Positions 18,242-26,803 of a DNA stretch of 64,000 bases are shown piece by piece. This stretch comes from JAAEPI01 sp964352625 (GTDB lineage: Bacteria; Bacteroidota; Bacteroidia; Cytophagales; Cyclobacteriaceae): contig CAYGSD010000007.1 in the NCBI GenBank assembly GCA_964352625.1, forward strand, positions 1 to 64,000. Direction: 5' to 3'. Position 1 is the first letter of the stretch, and each line of letters begins with the position of its first letter. A program made the position numbers and the translations under genes. Under the pieces are notes generated by a model. It saw nothing but the letters and a program-made list of their open reading frames with translations. It did no database searches and was not told where the DNA came from.

Positions 18242-21200
18242 ATGAGAATTCTAATTGCCATCTGTTTCTTGTTGGGCATAATGGCTGCCGCATGGGCTCA
18301 ACGCACAATTGGTGGTACTGTCCTTGATGAGGAAGGCGTCCCAATACCCTCAATCACTGTCAGGATTATTGGTGTAAGTGAGGGTACAATCACGGATATC
18401 GATGGTAAGTTCAGGATCAACATTCCAGATGATTATGTGACCCTGGTGTTTACCGGGTCAGGTTATGCCAAGCAAGAAGTTGCGCCTGGGGCTCAAACCA
18501 GATTAGACGTAGTAATGATTAAATCCACTGCTGGTTCAGGTGATCAGCTAGCAGTAGGTATTGGATCACAATCCAAAGAGCAAAATACGGGTAGCATTAG
18601 TCAGGTTTCTGGCGAAGACATTCGAGACAATCCTGTTTCTAACTTAGAATCCTCCATGCAGGGAAGAACGCCAGGTGTAATTGTAAAATCGACAGGCGTT
18701 CAGGTTAGGGGCTCAGCTTCCCTCACGGCAAGTAATGATCCATTGTACGTGGTAGATGGCGTGCCGCTTGCTTCAGGAAATCAATCCAGCATCAATCCGG
18801 CGAATATTAAATCAATGGAAATCTTAAAGGACGCGTCTGCAGCTGCCATTTATGGCAGTAGAGCGGCAAACGGCGTAATCGTCATCACAACGCACTCAGG
18901 AAGTACAGGAAAAATGCAAATAGAAGCTGACTATCAACTCGGGGTGGGAAGTGTTCCGAAATTTCTAGATCTCTACTCCCCTGTAGAATACAACCTTCAA
19001 GTGATCGAATATAGAATTCGACAAATAGGGTATGGAAGTGAAGTCACTCGAGAGCAGCTTTCTATATGGAAACAAACATTGGAGTCAGGCGGATCACTCA
19101 CATTTGGAAATGTGACCTTGGATAATTTGGGTAATTTCATCGATTCACTAAAATATGATACTGACTGGCAGAAGAAGATCTTCCGTACCGCTATCAATCA
19201 TCGAGCAGCGGTAAGCGCTTCAGGTGGGACTGAAAAACTCGGTTACTATGCCTCTACTGTTTACAATACTCAAGAAGGAATTCTAATTGGGCAGGATCAA
19301 AAAACGTTTAACGGACTTATATCACTGAACAGTCAATTAACCTCAAAACTGACAGCTACACTGAGCTTGAACTATATCCGAAGTACAGAGAATCGGCTTA
19401 GAGAAGATCAGGACTTAGGTGCTCCATTGCAGTCAATTGCCCTGCCCCCATCCGATAAAGCAGACAAGAACAATAACTACTACCTTAAGGTCTCAAAGTT
19501 GCTTTACAATCCTAGAACGGAAATTGAGAATTCCACCAATCAGGGTATTTCAAATGGAATTATCTCTAGTCTGGGGCTAAAGTATCAGTTCATTCCAGAA
19601 CTTTCGGTGGATGTCAAAGCTGGTGTGGATTACAACAAGTTTGAAGATATTTTAGTACTCGGTGGAGCCACGAGAGACGGTGGAGGAACATTCAGGGGTA
19701 CGGGATCTGGCAGATCGGAATACGGCAAATCGAAGGTGTCAAACTACCTTCTGAATAGCTGGGCCACTTACACTCCCGAGATTGGTTCCGATCACGATTT
19801 ATCAATAATACTTGGCGCATCTTACGAAGAATCAAAGGGTATTTTCAAACGAAGAGTAGCCAATGTCAATAGTCTAACCGAACTGAAGTCTCTCGATTCG
19901 TCTGACCCCCTTTTGCGGGAAAACAATATACCGGGAAGCGCCAGTGTTTTTGTTTCTAATTTCACCAGGGTTAGCTATGCTTTCAGAGATAGATACCTAT
20001 TCCAGGTCAGTGGCCGAAGGGACGGATCATCCAAATTTTCTGAGGCCAACCGTTTCGGAACCTTCATGGCATTTTCGGGCGGATGGATACTTAGCGAAGA
20101 AGCCTTCTTCAGTAGTGATTTCCTTCGATTCTTAAAACTCAAAGGAAGCTACGGCCAGATAGGAAACACCCCCCCAGGAGATTTTGATTATCAAAAGAAT
20201 TACAGCCAGGTGACCTATGGTAGCAGGAATGGTTACAAGCTATTGAACCCTGCAAATGAAGATCTGAAATGGGAAACCACATCACAAATCAACATTGGAA
20301 TGGAGTTTTCACTAGGAAGCAGGGTGAGTGGCTCGGTTGATTATTACATCAAGAAAACCAAAGACCTTCTATTCCCTGAACCTGTGAGTCCAACAAGTGG
20401 ATTTATCTCGGTCATCAGGAACGGAGGTAAAATGGAAAACAAAGGAACTGAAATTGGTATAAGTACGCTGAACATAGACCAGCCAAACCTAAAGTGGTCG
20501 ACAGATTTCAATATCTCCTTTGCTCAAAACAATGTGTACGACCTGAACAATGAAAGATTAGTATTGGGCACCAATGCATTCTTGGAAGGACAACCAGCTT
20601 CGGTGTTTTATCTGCGAAAATACGCCGGAGTAGATGACGCCACCGGTGATGCCCTGTATGATGATGGAAATGGAGGAACAACCACTGACTGGGAAAGTGC
20701 CCCAAGAATGGCGGTTGGCAACCCAAATCCGGGTTATTTTGGAGGCCTGACAAATACTGTTTCTTACAAGAATTTCGAACTCTCATTCATGTTCCAGTTT
20801 GTCGGTGATGTTGATGTGTATTTTGCCACGGGTGAGTTTATGTCCAACAGCGGAATCTTAGGTTTGACTCAGCTTGCATCTCAGACCGAAAGATGGTACT
20901 CTCCGGGTAATAATGCCAAGTACCCTCGACTCAATCCTAGCCAAACAGATACCCAACCTTCCACTCGCTGGCTAGAGGATGGTAGTTATGCGCGACTAAC
21001 AAATTTGATCCTAACCTACCAATTGCCACAATCCATACTTGATCGATTAAAGCTCAGACAAGCCGAGGTATATGTTGGCGGACAGAATCTCTGGACGATC
21101 AGCAAGTATGTAGGCTATGACCCTGATGTCGTTTACATCGACCCCACGACAGGTACACTTGGACAAAACCTCAACAAAGGAGTGGATAACTTCACTGCGC

Positions 21201-21244
21201 CACAGCCAAGAATTATTACAACAGGAATTAAAATCGGACTATGA
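18242..21244 (+). CDS. SusC/RagA-family TonB-dependent transporter (second pair)
   Basis: A 1000-residue SusC-like barrel. The signal peptide ends AAAWAQ, then a carboxypeptidase-regulatory-like domain (IGGTVLDEEGVPIPSITV), the plug with the signature NDPLYVVDGVPLASG and KDASAAAIYGSRAANGV, and the barrel ending TTGIKIGL. The same overall plan as the first SusC, but the N-terminal domain and plug differ substantially in sequence, so they probably serve different ligands. Its stop codon overlaps the SusD ATG (ATGA), implying tight translational coupling of the complex. No substrate enzymes lie next to it. Confidence 0.95.
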   Translation: MRILIAICFLLGIMAAAWAQRTIGGTVLDEEGVPIPSITVRIIGVSEGTITDIDGKFRINIPDDYVTLVFTGSGYAKQEVAPGAQTRLDVVMIKSTAGSGDQLAVGIGSQSKEQNTGSISQVSGEDIRDNPVSNLESSMQGRTPGVIVKSTGVQVRGSASLTASNDPLYVVDGVPLASGNQSSINPANIKSMEILKDASAAAIYGSRAANGVIVITTHSGSTGKMQIEADYQLGVGSVPKFLDLYSPVEYNLQVIEYRIRQIGYGSEVTREQLSIWKQTLESGGSLTFGNVTLDNLGNFIDSLKYDTDWQKKIFRTAINHRAAVSASGGTEKLGYYASTVYNTQEGILIGQDQKTFNGLISLNSQLTSKLTATLSLNYIRSTENRLREDQDLGAPLQSIALPPSDKADKNNNYYLKVSKLLYNPRTEIENSTNQGISNGIISSLGLKYQFIPELSVDVKAGVDYNKFEDILVLGGATRDGGGTFRGTGSGRSEYGKSKVSNYLLNSWATYTPEIGSDHDLSIILGASYEESKGIFKRRVANVNSLTELKSLDSSDPLLRENNIPGSASVFVSNFTRVSYAFRDRYLFQVSGRRDGSSKFSEANRFGTFMAFSGGWILSEEAFFSSDFLRFLKLKGSYGQIGNTPPGDFDYQKNYSQVTYGSRNGYKLLNPANEDLKWETTSQINIGMEFSLGSRVSGSVDYYIKKTKDLLFPEPVSPTSGFISVIRNGGKMENKGTEIGISTLNIDQPNLKWSTDFNISFAQNNVYDLNNERLVLGTNAFLEGQPASVFYLRKYAGVDDATGDALYDDGNGGTTTDWESAPRMAVGNPNPGYFGGLTNTVSYKNFELSFMFQFVGDVDVYFATGEFMSNSGILGLTQLASQTERWYSPGNNAKYPRLNPSQTDTQPSTRWLEDGSYARLTNLILTYQLPQSILDRLKLRQAEVYVGGQNLWTISKYVGYDPDVVYIDPTTGTLGQNLNKGVDNFTAPQPRIITTGIKIGL

Positions 21245-22707
21245 GAACCTTAGAAAAAACAGCTCTTCTAGTAGTCATTCTGATGAGCATCAATGGGTGC
21301 AATTCTCTGCTAGATGTTGAAGCGAAAAAGAACATTACAGGGGACATTTATAGCACGGAGGGTGACATTCAAAGAGCTCTTAATGGGGCCTACTTTAACC
21401 TTGGGGGAATAAATGACGGTGTTGATGGAGGTGAACTATTTGGAGGGGATTTTATTGTTATACCCTCTTTAATGGCCATTGAGCCATTCGAAGTTACATG
21501 GGACGATATCAGTGGGCCGAATTATTCTGATTTTGCAGATGTGGACATTCAGGCTGTGAACCCACGGGTTGAGGCCAACTGGCGAAGAGCATATGAGATA
21601 ATAAACACGCTCAACAGTATCCTTCTAAACATTGACAATGTCAGTGCATCCAAGCAAGATAAAATCGAAGGTGAAGCGCTGGCAATGAGAGCCATTCTAT
21701 ATTTTGAAATGGCCAGACTCTGGGGGCCAGAGTATCAACTCAGCACTACTTCAGAATTGGTTCTTCCTCTCCTATTGGAGCCTGTTGAGGTTCCTGGCTC
21801 ATCGCCTGCGTTGAATACTCTTGAAGATATCTACGCCAAGGTGGAAGAAGATTTGATTGAGGCTTCCACCCTATTGCAATCACGAGGTAAAAATGGAGAT
21901 AACCTGTCCTATTATACCTGTCAAGCCTATTTGATGCGGTTGTCCATGCATACCAACGATTATCCTTCTGCTATTTCCTATGCCGATAATATCATCTCAG
22001 GGCCTTTCGAGCTAGCAACCACACCCCAAGCTGCTTTCAACAACACATCCAATAGCACTGAAGACATTTTTGCTATACAGCAAACAGCGGCAAACAACTC
22101 AGGAAATATCTCGAATGGTACAGGGATTGTTAACTACTACTCTTCTCTAAATAGCCAAGGATTAGGTGCCATGAGGATTAGTTCGTTTTACCTCAACAAT
22201 CTATTTGATGATTTTGACTACAGCCCTGAATACAGTTCGACTGACTTACGTGGCACACTGGATGCGGAGGTTGGTTCGGGTGAAGGCCCTGACGACATCA
22301 CCGATGCGTTTTATCAAAACGTGTTGAATACTGAAACTCTTTCACCAGGAAAATTTCTGGCGAGTCATACGGTCATTCCAGTGGTAAGACTTGCCGAAGT
22401 TATTCTCACACGTGCTGAAGCCCGTGCATTTCTTAGTCCTGCTGTTGTTGATCCCATAGCTTTGGAAGACATGAATGCGATTCGAGCTCGTGCGGGCATT
22501 GCAGAATTAGACGCATCGGACTTCTTTATTGGGATCGATCTCTACGACAGTATTTTGGTTGAACGTAGAAGAGAATTTCTCTACGAGGGAATCCTCTTCC
22601 ATGATATGAAAAGAAGGGGCGAAGAAATCAATGGAACACCCCTCACTGATCCAAAATTTATCCTGCCGATACCTCAATCTGAGCAGGATGCCGGATCATC
22701 GGAATAA
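21241..22707 (+). CDS. RagB/SusD-family nutrient-binding lipoprotein (second pair)
   Basis: A 488-residue surface lipoprotein paired with the SusC just upstream (4-bp ATGA overlap). The lipobox is SINGC (Cys20). Family landmarks are the N-terminal YSTEGDIQRALNGAYFNL, the TPR-like helices with EGEALAMRAILYFEMARLWG, and near the C-terminus VERRREFLYEGILFHDMKRRG and FILPIPQSEQDA. The tail is shorter than in many SusDs, which typically end in NPGY. lpxB begins 18 bp later and may be read through, although a near-consensus -7 box precedes it. Confidence 0.94.
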   Translation: MRTLEKTALLVVILMSINGCNSLLDVEAKKNITGDIYSTEGDIQRALNGAYFNLGGINDGVDGGELFGGDFIVIPSLMAIEPFEVTWDDISGPNYSDFADVDIQAVNPRVEANWRRAYEIINTLNSILLNIDNVSASKQDKIEGEALAMRAILYFEMARLWGPEYQLSTTSELVLPLLLEPVEVPGSSPALNTLEDIYAKVEEDLIEASTLLQSRGKNGDNLSYYTCQAYLMRLSMHTNDYPSAISYADNIISGPFELATTPQAAFNNTSNSTEDIFAIQQTAANNSGNISNGTGIVNYYSSLNSQGLGAMRISSFYLNNLFDDFDYSPEYSSTDLRGTLDAEVGSGEGPDDITDAFYQNVLNTETLSPGKFLASHTVIPVVRLAEVILTRAEARAFLSPAVVDPIALEDMNAIRARAGIAELDASDFFIGIDLYDSILVERRREFLYEGILFHDMKRRGEEINGTPLTDPKFILPIPQSEQDAGSSE

Positions 22708-22713
22708 CCTCCC

Positions 22714-22721
22714 TACATTTA
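22714..22721 (+). promoter_or_regulatory. Near-consensus -7 box before lpxB
   Basis: TACATTTA differs from TAnnTTTG only at the last base and lies 5 bp before the lpxB ATG, a spacing like that of queD. It would give a leaderless transcript; weak evidence. Confidence 0.25.
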
Positions 22722-22725
22722 TCGT

Positions 22726-23829
22726 ATGAAGTATTTCTTTATTGCTGGTGAGCGATCTGGTGATCTGCATGCGTCTAACTTGATCAAAGAACTAAAAAGG
22801 CGTGATCTTGAGGCAGAAATCGTGGGCTTTGGTGGTGACATGATGGAAGGAGAAGGCTTGAAACTACTTCGCCATTATAAGGACTATTCTTTCATGGGCC
22901 TATGGGAGGTAATTAAAAACCTAGGCACAATTAAAACCCGATTGAGGGAATGTGAGAGGGCAATTAAGGACTTCCAGCCAGACGTCCTAGTACTGGTGGA
23001 CTTCCCAGGATTCAATCTTAGAATGGCCAAATTCGGGAAAAAACTCGGCATAAAAACGTGTTATTACATTTCTCCCAAAATTTGGGCTTGGAAAAAAGGA
23101 CGCATTAAGACCATTAGAAAAGTGGTGGACAAGATGCTTGTGATTCTCCCCTTTGAAGTTCGGTTTTTCAACGATCTAAATTTTCCGGTTGAGTATGTCG
23201 GCAACCCTCTAATGGATAGTGTTCGGACTTTTGATTTTCAGCCGCTGGAGGAATCCGACAAAACCAGAATAGCTGTTCTCCCAGGAAGTCGCTTGCAAGA
23301 GCTGAACTCGGCTATTCCCGTGATCAAGGAAATGGCTGAGATGAAGCCGGAATATCAATTTCTAGTGGCTGGAGTAAATAATCTACCTCCTAAACTTTAT
23401 GAAGAACTGGATAGGCTGAAGAATGTGGAAGTAATCTTCGAGCGCACTTATGATATCCTAAAAGCAGCAAATGCTGCCGTAGTAACCTCAGGAACTGCCA
23501 CTCTCGAAGCTTGTCTCTTGAGTGCGCCCCAAGTGGTCGTATACAAGACCAGCTGGCTCACCTATAAAGTTGGGCGCGCGATCATCAATGTGGATTATCT
23601 TTCTCTGGTGAATCTGATTGCCGATAGGCCAGTAATCAAGGAATTGATTCAGGACGATTTCAATGGCAAGACAGTGCTGGAAGAGGTCGATAGAATCCTG
23701 ACTGAGCCAACCTACTGCGCCAATATGTTGGCCGATTACAATGAAGTGAAAGAGAAAATTGGTTTTGAGCCAGCCTCCAAGCGAGCCGCCGAGGCGCTCT
23801 CCAATTGGCTTGGAATAGATTCCTATTAG
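22726..23829 (+). CDS. lpxB: Lipid-A-disaccharide synthase
   Basis: A 367-residue GT19 enzyme that joins UDP-2,3-diacylglucosamine and lipid X to make the disaccharide backbone of lipid A at the inner membrane. The N-terminal AGERSGDLHAS, the central YYISPKIWAWKKGR and LPFEVRFF, and the nucleotide-binding region LPGSRLQEL and VTSGTATLEACLL are all family landmarks, with VVYKTSWLTY following. Length is normal. It follows the second SusD by 18 bp, an unrelated neighbour. Confidence 0.95.
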   Translation: MKYFFIAGERSGDLHASNLIKELKRRDLEAEIVGFGGDMMEGEGLKLLRHYKDYSFMGLWEVIKNLGTIKTRLRECERAIKDFQPDVLVLVDFPGFNLRMAKFGKKLGIKTCYYISPKIWAWKKGRIKTIRKVVDKMLVILPFEVRFFNDLNFPVEYVGNPLMDSVRTFDFQPLEESDKTRIAVLPGSRLQELNSAIPVIKEMAEMKPEYQFLVAGVNNLPPKLYEELDRLKNVEVIFERTYDILKAANAAVVTSGTATLEACLLSAPQVVVYKTSWLTYKVGRAIINVDYLSLVNLIADRPVIKELIQDDFNGKTVLEEVDRILTEPTYCANMLADYNEVKEKIGFEPASKRAAEALSNWLGIDSY

Positions 23830-23877
23830 GGGTTTCGGTCTGTAGATCGGACTAACAAGAGACTTACCTTTTGATCT

Positions 23878-24537
23878 ATGAAACGTCTCTTCCTTCCCGT
23901 CATGGCCCTCCTCTCAGTTCTCGCATCGTGCTACTCCGTGGAAGATGCAGCCGATGTGAATCAGGAGAGAATCCAAACATTCTACCACACAGAGTTCAAC
24001 GCCACCAGAGAAACGACTCAAGCGACTTTAAGCTTCAGATTTGGACAAACACCTCTTAAGATTTCTAACCCCATCTACTTCGAGGCAGTGAAACTTCGAG
24101 AGAAAAAAGACATTATCGTTGGACTCCACTATTCCAGAAAGTTGGATGATCTATTTGAGGGAGAATATGAATGGACCGACGAAACAGGCCAAGTCTATTT
24201 CAACCATGTACCGATTTATGGATACAATCTATTGGAGCCGGTTACCGCTCTGAAAAAGTACACCTACTACAAACTTTCTTGGGAGGGTGACCAACTGCCC
24301 AATGGCAATGAAGATTTTGTGATCACGGTGGAATCACATGTGGATGGCACCATTTGCAGCTTCAATACTGGCGATCTGATCGAAATCCACTCCGATCATT
24401 TAGTAAACCTGCCAACGGGCGCTGCTCGTCTAGCGATTTCCAGAAATTATTCAGAAACCATTGATGACCGCACTCCCGCCGGGGGCGAGTCAAAGGTGGC
24501 TTTTGTTAGAGAATACGAAATCGACATTACTGAGTAA
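23878..24537 (+). CDS. Lipoprotein of unknown function
   Basis: I do not recognise this 219-residue protein. It has a signal peptide and lipobox (SVLASC, Cys18), so it should be membrane-anchored. The mature part is predominantly beta-rich, with alternating aromatic/charged strands (LSFRFGQTPLKISNPIYFEAVKL, EGEYEWTD), no metal or catalytic motif, and only one further cysteine (TICSFNTGD). The start is 48 bp after lpxB on the same strand. The last codons are 2 bp from the tail of the convergent CDGSH gene. An extracytoplasmic binding or structural role is a guess. Confidence 0.65.
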   Translation: MKRLFLPVMALLSVLASCYSVEDAADVNQERIQTFYHTEFNATRETTQATLSFRFGQTPLKISNPIYFEAVKLREKKDIIVGLHYSRKLDDLFEGEYEWTDETGQVYFNHVPIYGYNLLEPVTALKKYTYYKLSWEGDQLPNGNEDFVITVESHVDGTICSFNTGDLIEIHSDHLVNLPTGAARLAISRNYSETIDDRTPAGGESKVAFVREYEIDITE

Positions 24538-24539
24538 GT

Positions 24540-24959
24540 CTACCCCTTAAAGTCGATTTTCTTGTGAGTGCCATCGCAAAATGGCTTGTTTGAAGAACCT
24601 CCACATCGGCAAAAGGCCGTCACCTTGTTCTTGGTATGCAGCTCGCCATTCGGAAATTTCACTTCAATATTTCCATACACCATCAAGGGACCGCTTTCTA
24701 TTACCTCCGCAATCTGCGTTTCCTTTATTGGGTCAGATTCTTCAGAAGAGGCTCCCTCCATTTCGAAGCTAAGCGCACCAGATGGACACTTCTTTATCTG
24801 GTCAACTATGGTTTGAGTTTGAGCACCTTCAGCGTTTATCCAAGGTCTGTTCTTTGGATTAAATACGTCCGGCAGCCCCTTGAAACAATTTTCCGAGTGA
24901 ATGCACACATCCGGTTTCCAAATCACTTTTACTTCTCCGTTTGAATACGTCTTGGTCAT
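24540..24959 (-). CDS. Two-domain iron-sulfur protein: divergent 4Fe-4S (Fer4_19) plus CDGSH
   Basis: A 139-residue fusion. The N-terminal part has the three-cysteine divergent mono-cluster ferredoxin pattern (Cys19, Cys25, Cys58; CIHSENC and KKCPSGAL), as in E. coli YjdI. The C-terminal part is a CDGSH zinc-finger-like 2Fe-2S site: Cys117, Cys119, Cys128, His132 in CRCGGSSNKPFCDGTH. Both motifs are intact. Its ATG overlaps the stop of the upstream acetyltransferase (ATGA). E. coli yjdI sits next to the acetyltransferase yjdJ, and here the same neighbourhood is kept with two acetyltransferases. The biochemical role is unknown; electron transfer or cluster sensing is plausible. Confidence 0.9.
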   Translation of the reverse strand: MTKTYSNGEVKVIWKPDVCIHSENCFKGLPDVFNPKNRPWINAEGAQTQTIVDQIKKCPSGALSFEMEGASSEESDPIKETQIAEVIESGPLMVYGNIEVKFPNGELHTKNKVTAFCRCGGSSNKPFCDGTHKKIDFKG

Positions 24960-25285
24960 AAAAATTTCTGTTTTGTGGATTCGTCAACAATGTCCACCCA
25001 TTCGGGATGGCGCTTCAGGTAAGTTACGATATATGGACACAAGGGCATCAGATCCCACCCCATGTCCTTGACATCATTCAAGCTTTTCAGCACCAACTTT
25101 TCAGCCAGACCCTGATTTCGAAATTCTTCGGGCACTTCTGTATGAACCAGATAAATCCTATTTGAATTTGCGTTTTTCTTAAAATCAATAAACGCAGTGA
25201 TACCTCCATACTCCAGCTCATAGCGCTTCGCTTCATCATTTCTTCGGAAAATGGTTTGGTCAAAGGACATCTCGTAATTCTTCAT
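24956..25285 (-). CDS. YjdJ-like GNAT-fold acetyltransferase (second of tandem pair)
   Basis: About 110 residues from ATG 25285 (MKNYEMSFDQ). The frame stays open up to 25426 but those 47 residues are an out-of-frame shadow of the upstream gene and have no GNAT character. The small COG2388-type GNAT core is clear: HTEVPEEFRNQGLAEKLV (acetyl-CoA loop R/Q-x-x-G/A) and MPLCPYIVTYLKRHPEW at the C-terminus. Overlaps the upstream paralogue by about 26 bp and the downstream Fe-S gene by 4 bp. Substrate unknown. ATG 25270 is an alternative start. Confidence 0.85.
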   Translation of the reverse strand: MKNYEMSFDQTIFRRNDEAKRYELEYGGITAFIDFKKNANSNRIYLVHTEVPEEFRNQGLAEKLVLKSLNDVKDMGWDLMPLCPYIVTYLKRHPEWVDIVDESTKQKFL

Positions 25286-25541
25286 ATTTATTAAAAATAG
25301 CCCTGGCGAATGGGCATAACGGAATAATGCTGATCTCCCTTTCTCTGGCAAAATCCACTGCCATACGTACAAGTTTCTCTCCCACACCCTGTCCTCGCAG
25401 TGAATCGTCCACCTCCGTATGGTCAATAATAATTCGGTCGTTTCCGGCCCAAGTGTAAGTCATCTCGGCAAGTTTCACTTCATTTCCTTTAAATTGAAAG
25501 CTTCCCTTTTGACCATTGTCTTCCTGAATGTAGCTGTTCAT
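25260..25541 (-). CDS. YjdJ-like GNAT-fold acetyltransferase (first of tandem pair)
   Basis: A 93-residue single-domain GNAT protein of the COG2388 group. The motif DHTEVDDSLRGQGVGEKLV supplies the pyrophosphate-binding loop (RGQGVG), and IIPLCPFARAIFNKYEE is the family's conserved C-terminal block. It aligns by eye with the next gene along most of its length, so they look like an old tandem duplication. First gene of a three-gene overlapping operon (GNAT, GNAT, Fe-S). It is transcribed away from the RRM gene across a 122-bp gap. Confidence 0.88.
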   Translation of the reverse strand: MNSYIQEDNGQKGSFQFKGNEVKLAEMTYTWAGNDRIIIDHTEVDDSLRGQGVGEKLVRMAVDFAREREISIIPLCPFARAIFNKYEELRDVL

Positions 25542-25663
25542 GGAGTCTTTTTGTTAGTTGTTGAAATAACATCTTCAAATTAGTTTACAGTTCGTTTTTC
25601 GCTACATTACACCTGTAATTTTTTCAGGATTCGGTTGAATCCACCCATTTTATTTTTTTGATA

Positions 25664-25918
25664 ATGAATATTTTCGTTGCACAGCTGTCTTACAACACCA
25701 AGGAAGACACGCTACGGGAACTCTTTGAGGCCCATGGAGAAGTAAGCTCTGCCAAAATTATTTTTGACAAGTTTGAGAACAGATCTAAAGGTTTTGGATT
25801 TGTAGAAATGCCAAATGATGCTGAAGCTCAGAATGCAATCAATGCGCTGAACGAATCAGAATTGGAAGGCAGAAACATTGTAGTAAAACAAGCACGACCT
25901 AGAGAAGATAGAAGATAA
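25664..25918 (+). CDS. RRM-type RNA-binding protein
   Basis: An 84-residue protein made of one RNA-recognition motif, from ATG 25664 (a TTG six bases earlier is in frame but less likely). RNP2 is NIFVAQL at the N-terminus and RNP1 is KGFGFVEM, both with the aromatic residues that stack on RNA. It ends in a short basic tail (ARPREDRR). Bacteroidota and cyanobacteria encode several such small RRM proteins, usually linked to cold or post-transcriptional control. Its stop abuts the stop of the convergent glycosyltransferase gene. Confidence 0.93.
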   Translation: MNIFVAQLSYNTKEDTLRELFEAHGEVSSAKIIFDKFENRSKGFGFVEMPNDAEAQNAINALNESELEGRNIVVKQARPREDRR

Positions 25919-26752
25919 CTAACATTGTTTTAGGATGGAAAGGTAATTTGGGATCAAACTCAGGTTACCTTTTTTTATACACTGCCTTATCTCGTGCCAA
26001 CACCTTTTTTTCAGCGCTTGACCCTCCTCCACAGTACGATTCATTTTCAATATTTTCTCACACACCATTAGCGTGGATTTTTGATGCCCACTCCTAAATC
26101 GCACATGAGTGGCAGAATGGGAATTGGGCAGTATTCTCTTTTTTACGAGCACTTCATCGCTATAGCAATACGCGAATTCCCGCGCTGACCTTACCCAAAA
26201 GTCAAAGTCCTCATAGCTCAGTGATTCATCGTATCCACCAAGGCTCTCCAGCACTTCACGCCTGATCATCATAGTAGGTGGACAAACCAAATACTCACGA
26301 GCCAAGTGCGCATAGACGTCTCCCTCTGGCATAGGAAAGTCAAACCGATCATTGTGAAAGGAAAGGTGGTGGCCGTCGACATCTATCAGCTCGGCATTCG
26401 AATAGTGGACTCCCGCATTTGTTTCCGTCAATCGAATCAACCCTTGACGAATTCGCTCTGGCAAAAGCACGTCATCAGCTGCCAGATCAATGATAAAATC
26501 TCCCTTGGAAATTTTGAACCCAAGATTGAATGCTTGGCAGTTTCCCACAGCCTCAGGTATGTCGATAAACTCAACAGGATGTTTTGTAAGAAAAGTGCGA
26601 ACGAGTTCTTTGCTGCCATCCGTGCTCCCATCATCCACGATGATCAATTCGACAGATGTGTATTCCTGATTCAAAACAGATTGCAGAGCCTCCTCCAGAT
26701 AAGGAGCCTGATTGTGACATAGACAAATGACGGAAACAAGAGGTTCTTTCAC
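25919..26752 (-). CDS. Family 2 glycosyltransferase
   Basis: A 277-residue GT-A enzyme transferring a sugar from a nucleotide donor, most likely to a surface polysaccharide or glycolipid. The N-terminal VSVICLCHNQAPYLEEALQSVLNQ, the nucleotide-binding VDDGSTDGS, and the metal site DLAADD are all present; SYEDFDFWVR supplies the acceptor-side acidic residues. No membrane helix is visible, so it should be cytoplasmic. It stands alone: no polysaccharide cluster surrounds it. Its stop is directly tail to tail with the RRM gene. Confidence 0.9.
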   Translation of the reverse strand: MKEPLVSVICLCHNQAPYLEEALQSVLNQEYTSVELIIVDDGSTDGSKELVRTFLTKHPVEFIDIPEAVGNCQAFNLGFKISKGDFIIDLAADDVLLPERIRQGLIRLTETNAGVHYSNAELIDVDGHHLSFHNDRFDFPMPEGDVYAHLAREYLVCPPTMMIRREVLESLGGYDESLSYEDFDFWVRSAREFAYCYSDEVLVKKRILPNSHSATHVRFRSGHQKSTLMVCEKILKMNRTVEEGQALKKRCWHEIRQCIKKGNLSLIPNYLSILKQC

Positions 26753-26803
26753 TTTACAGGATTACCTCTCAAAAGTAACCAGAAGTGGTCGAGAACTAGA
26801 CTA

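Noticed and set aside
25286..25426. N-terminal extension of the second acetyltransferase
   Set aside because: The extra 47 residues are the overlapping upstream gene read in another frame, with no GNAT character.
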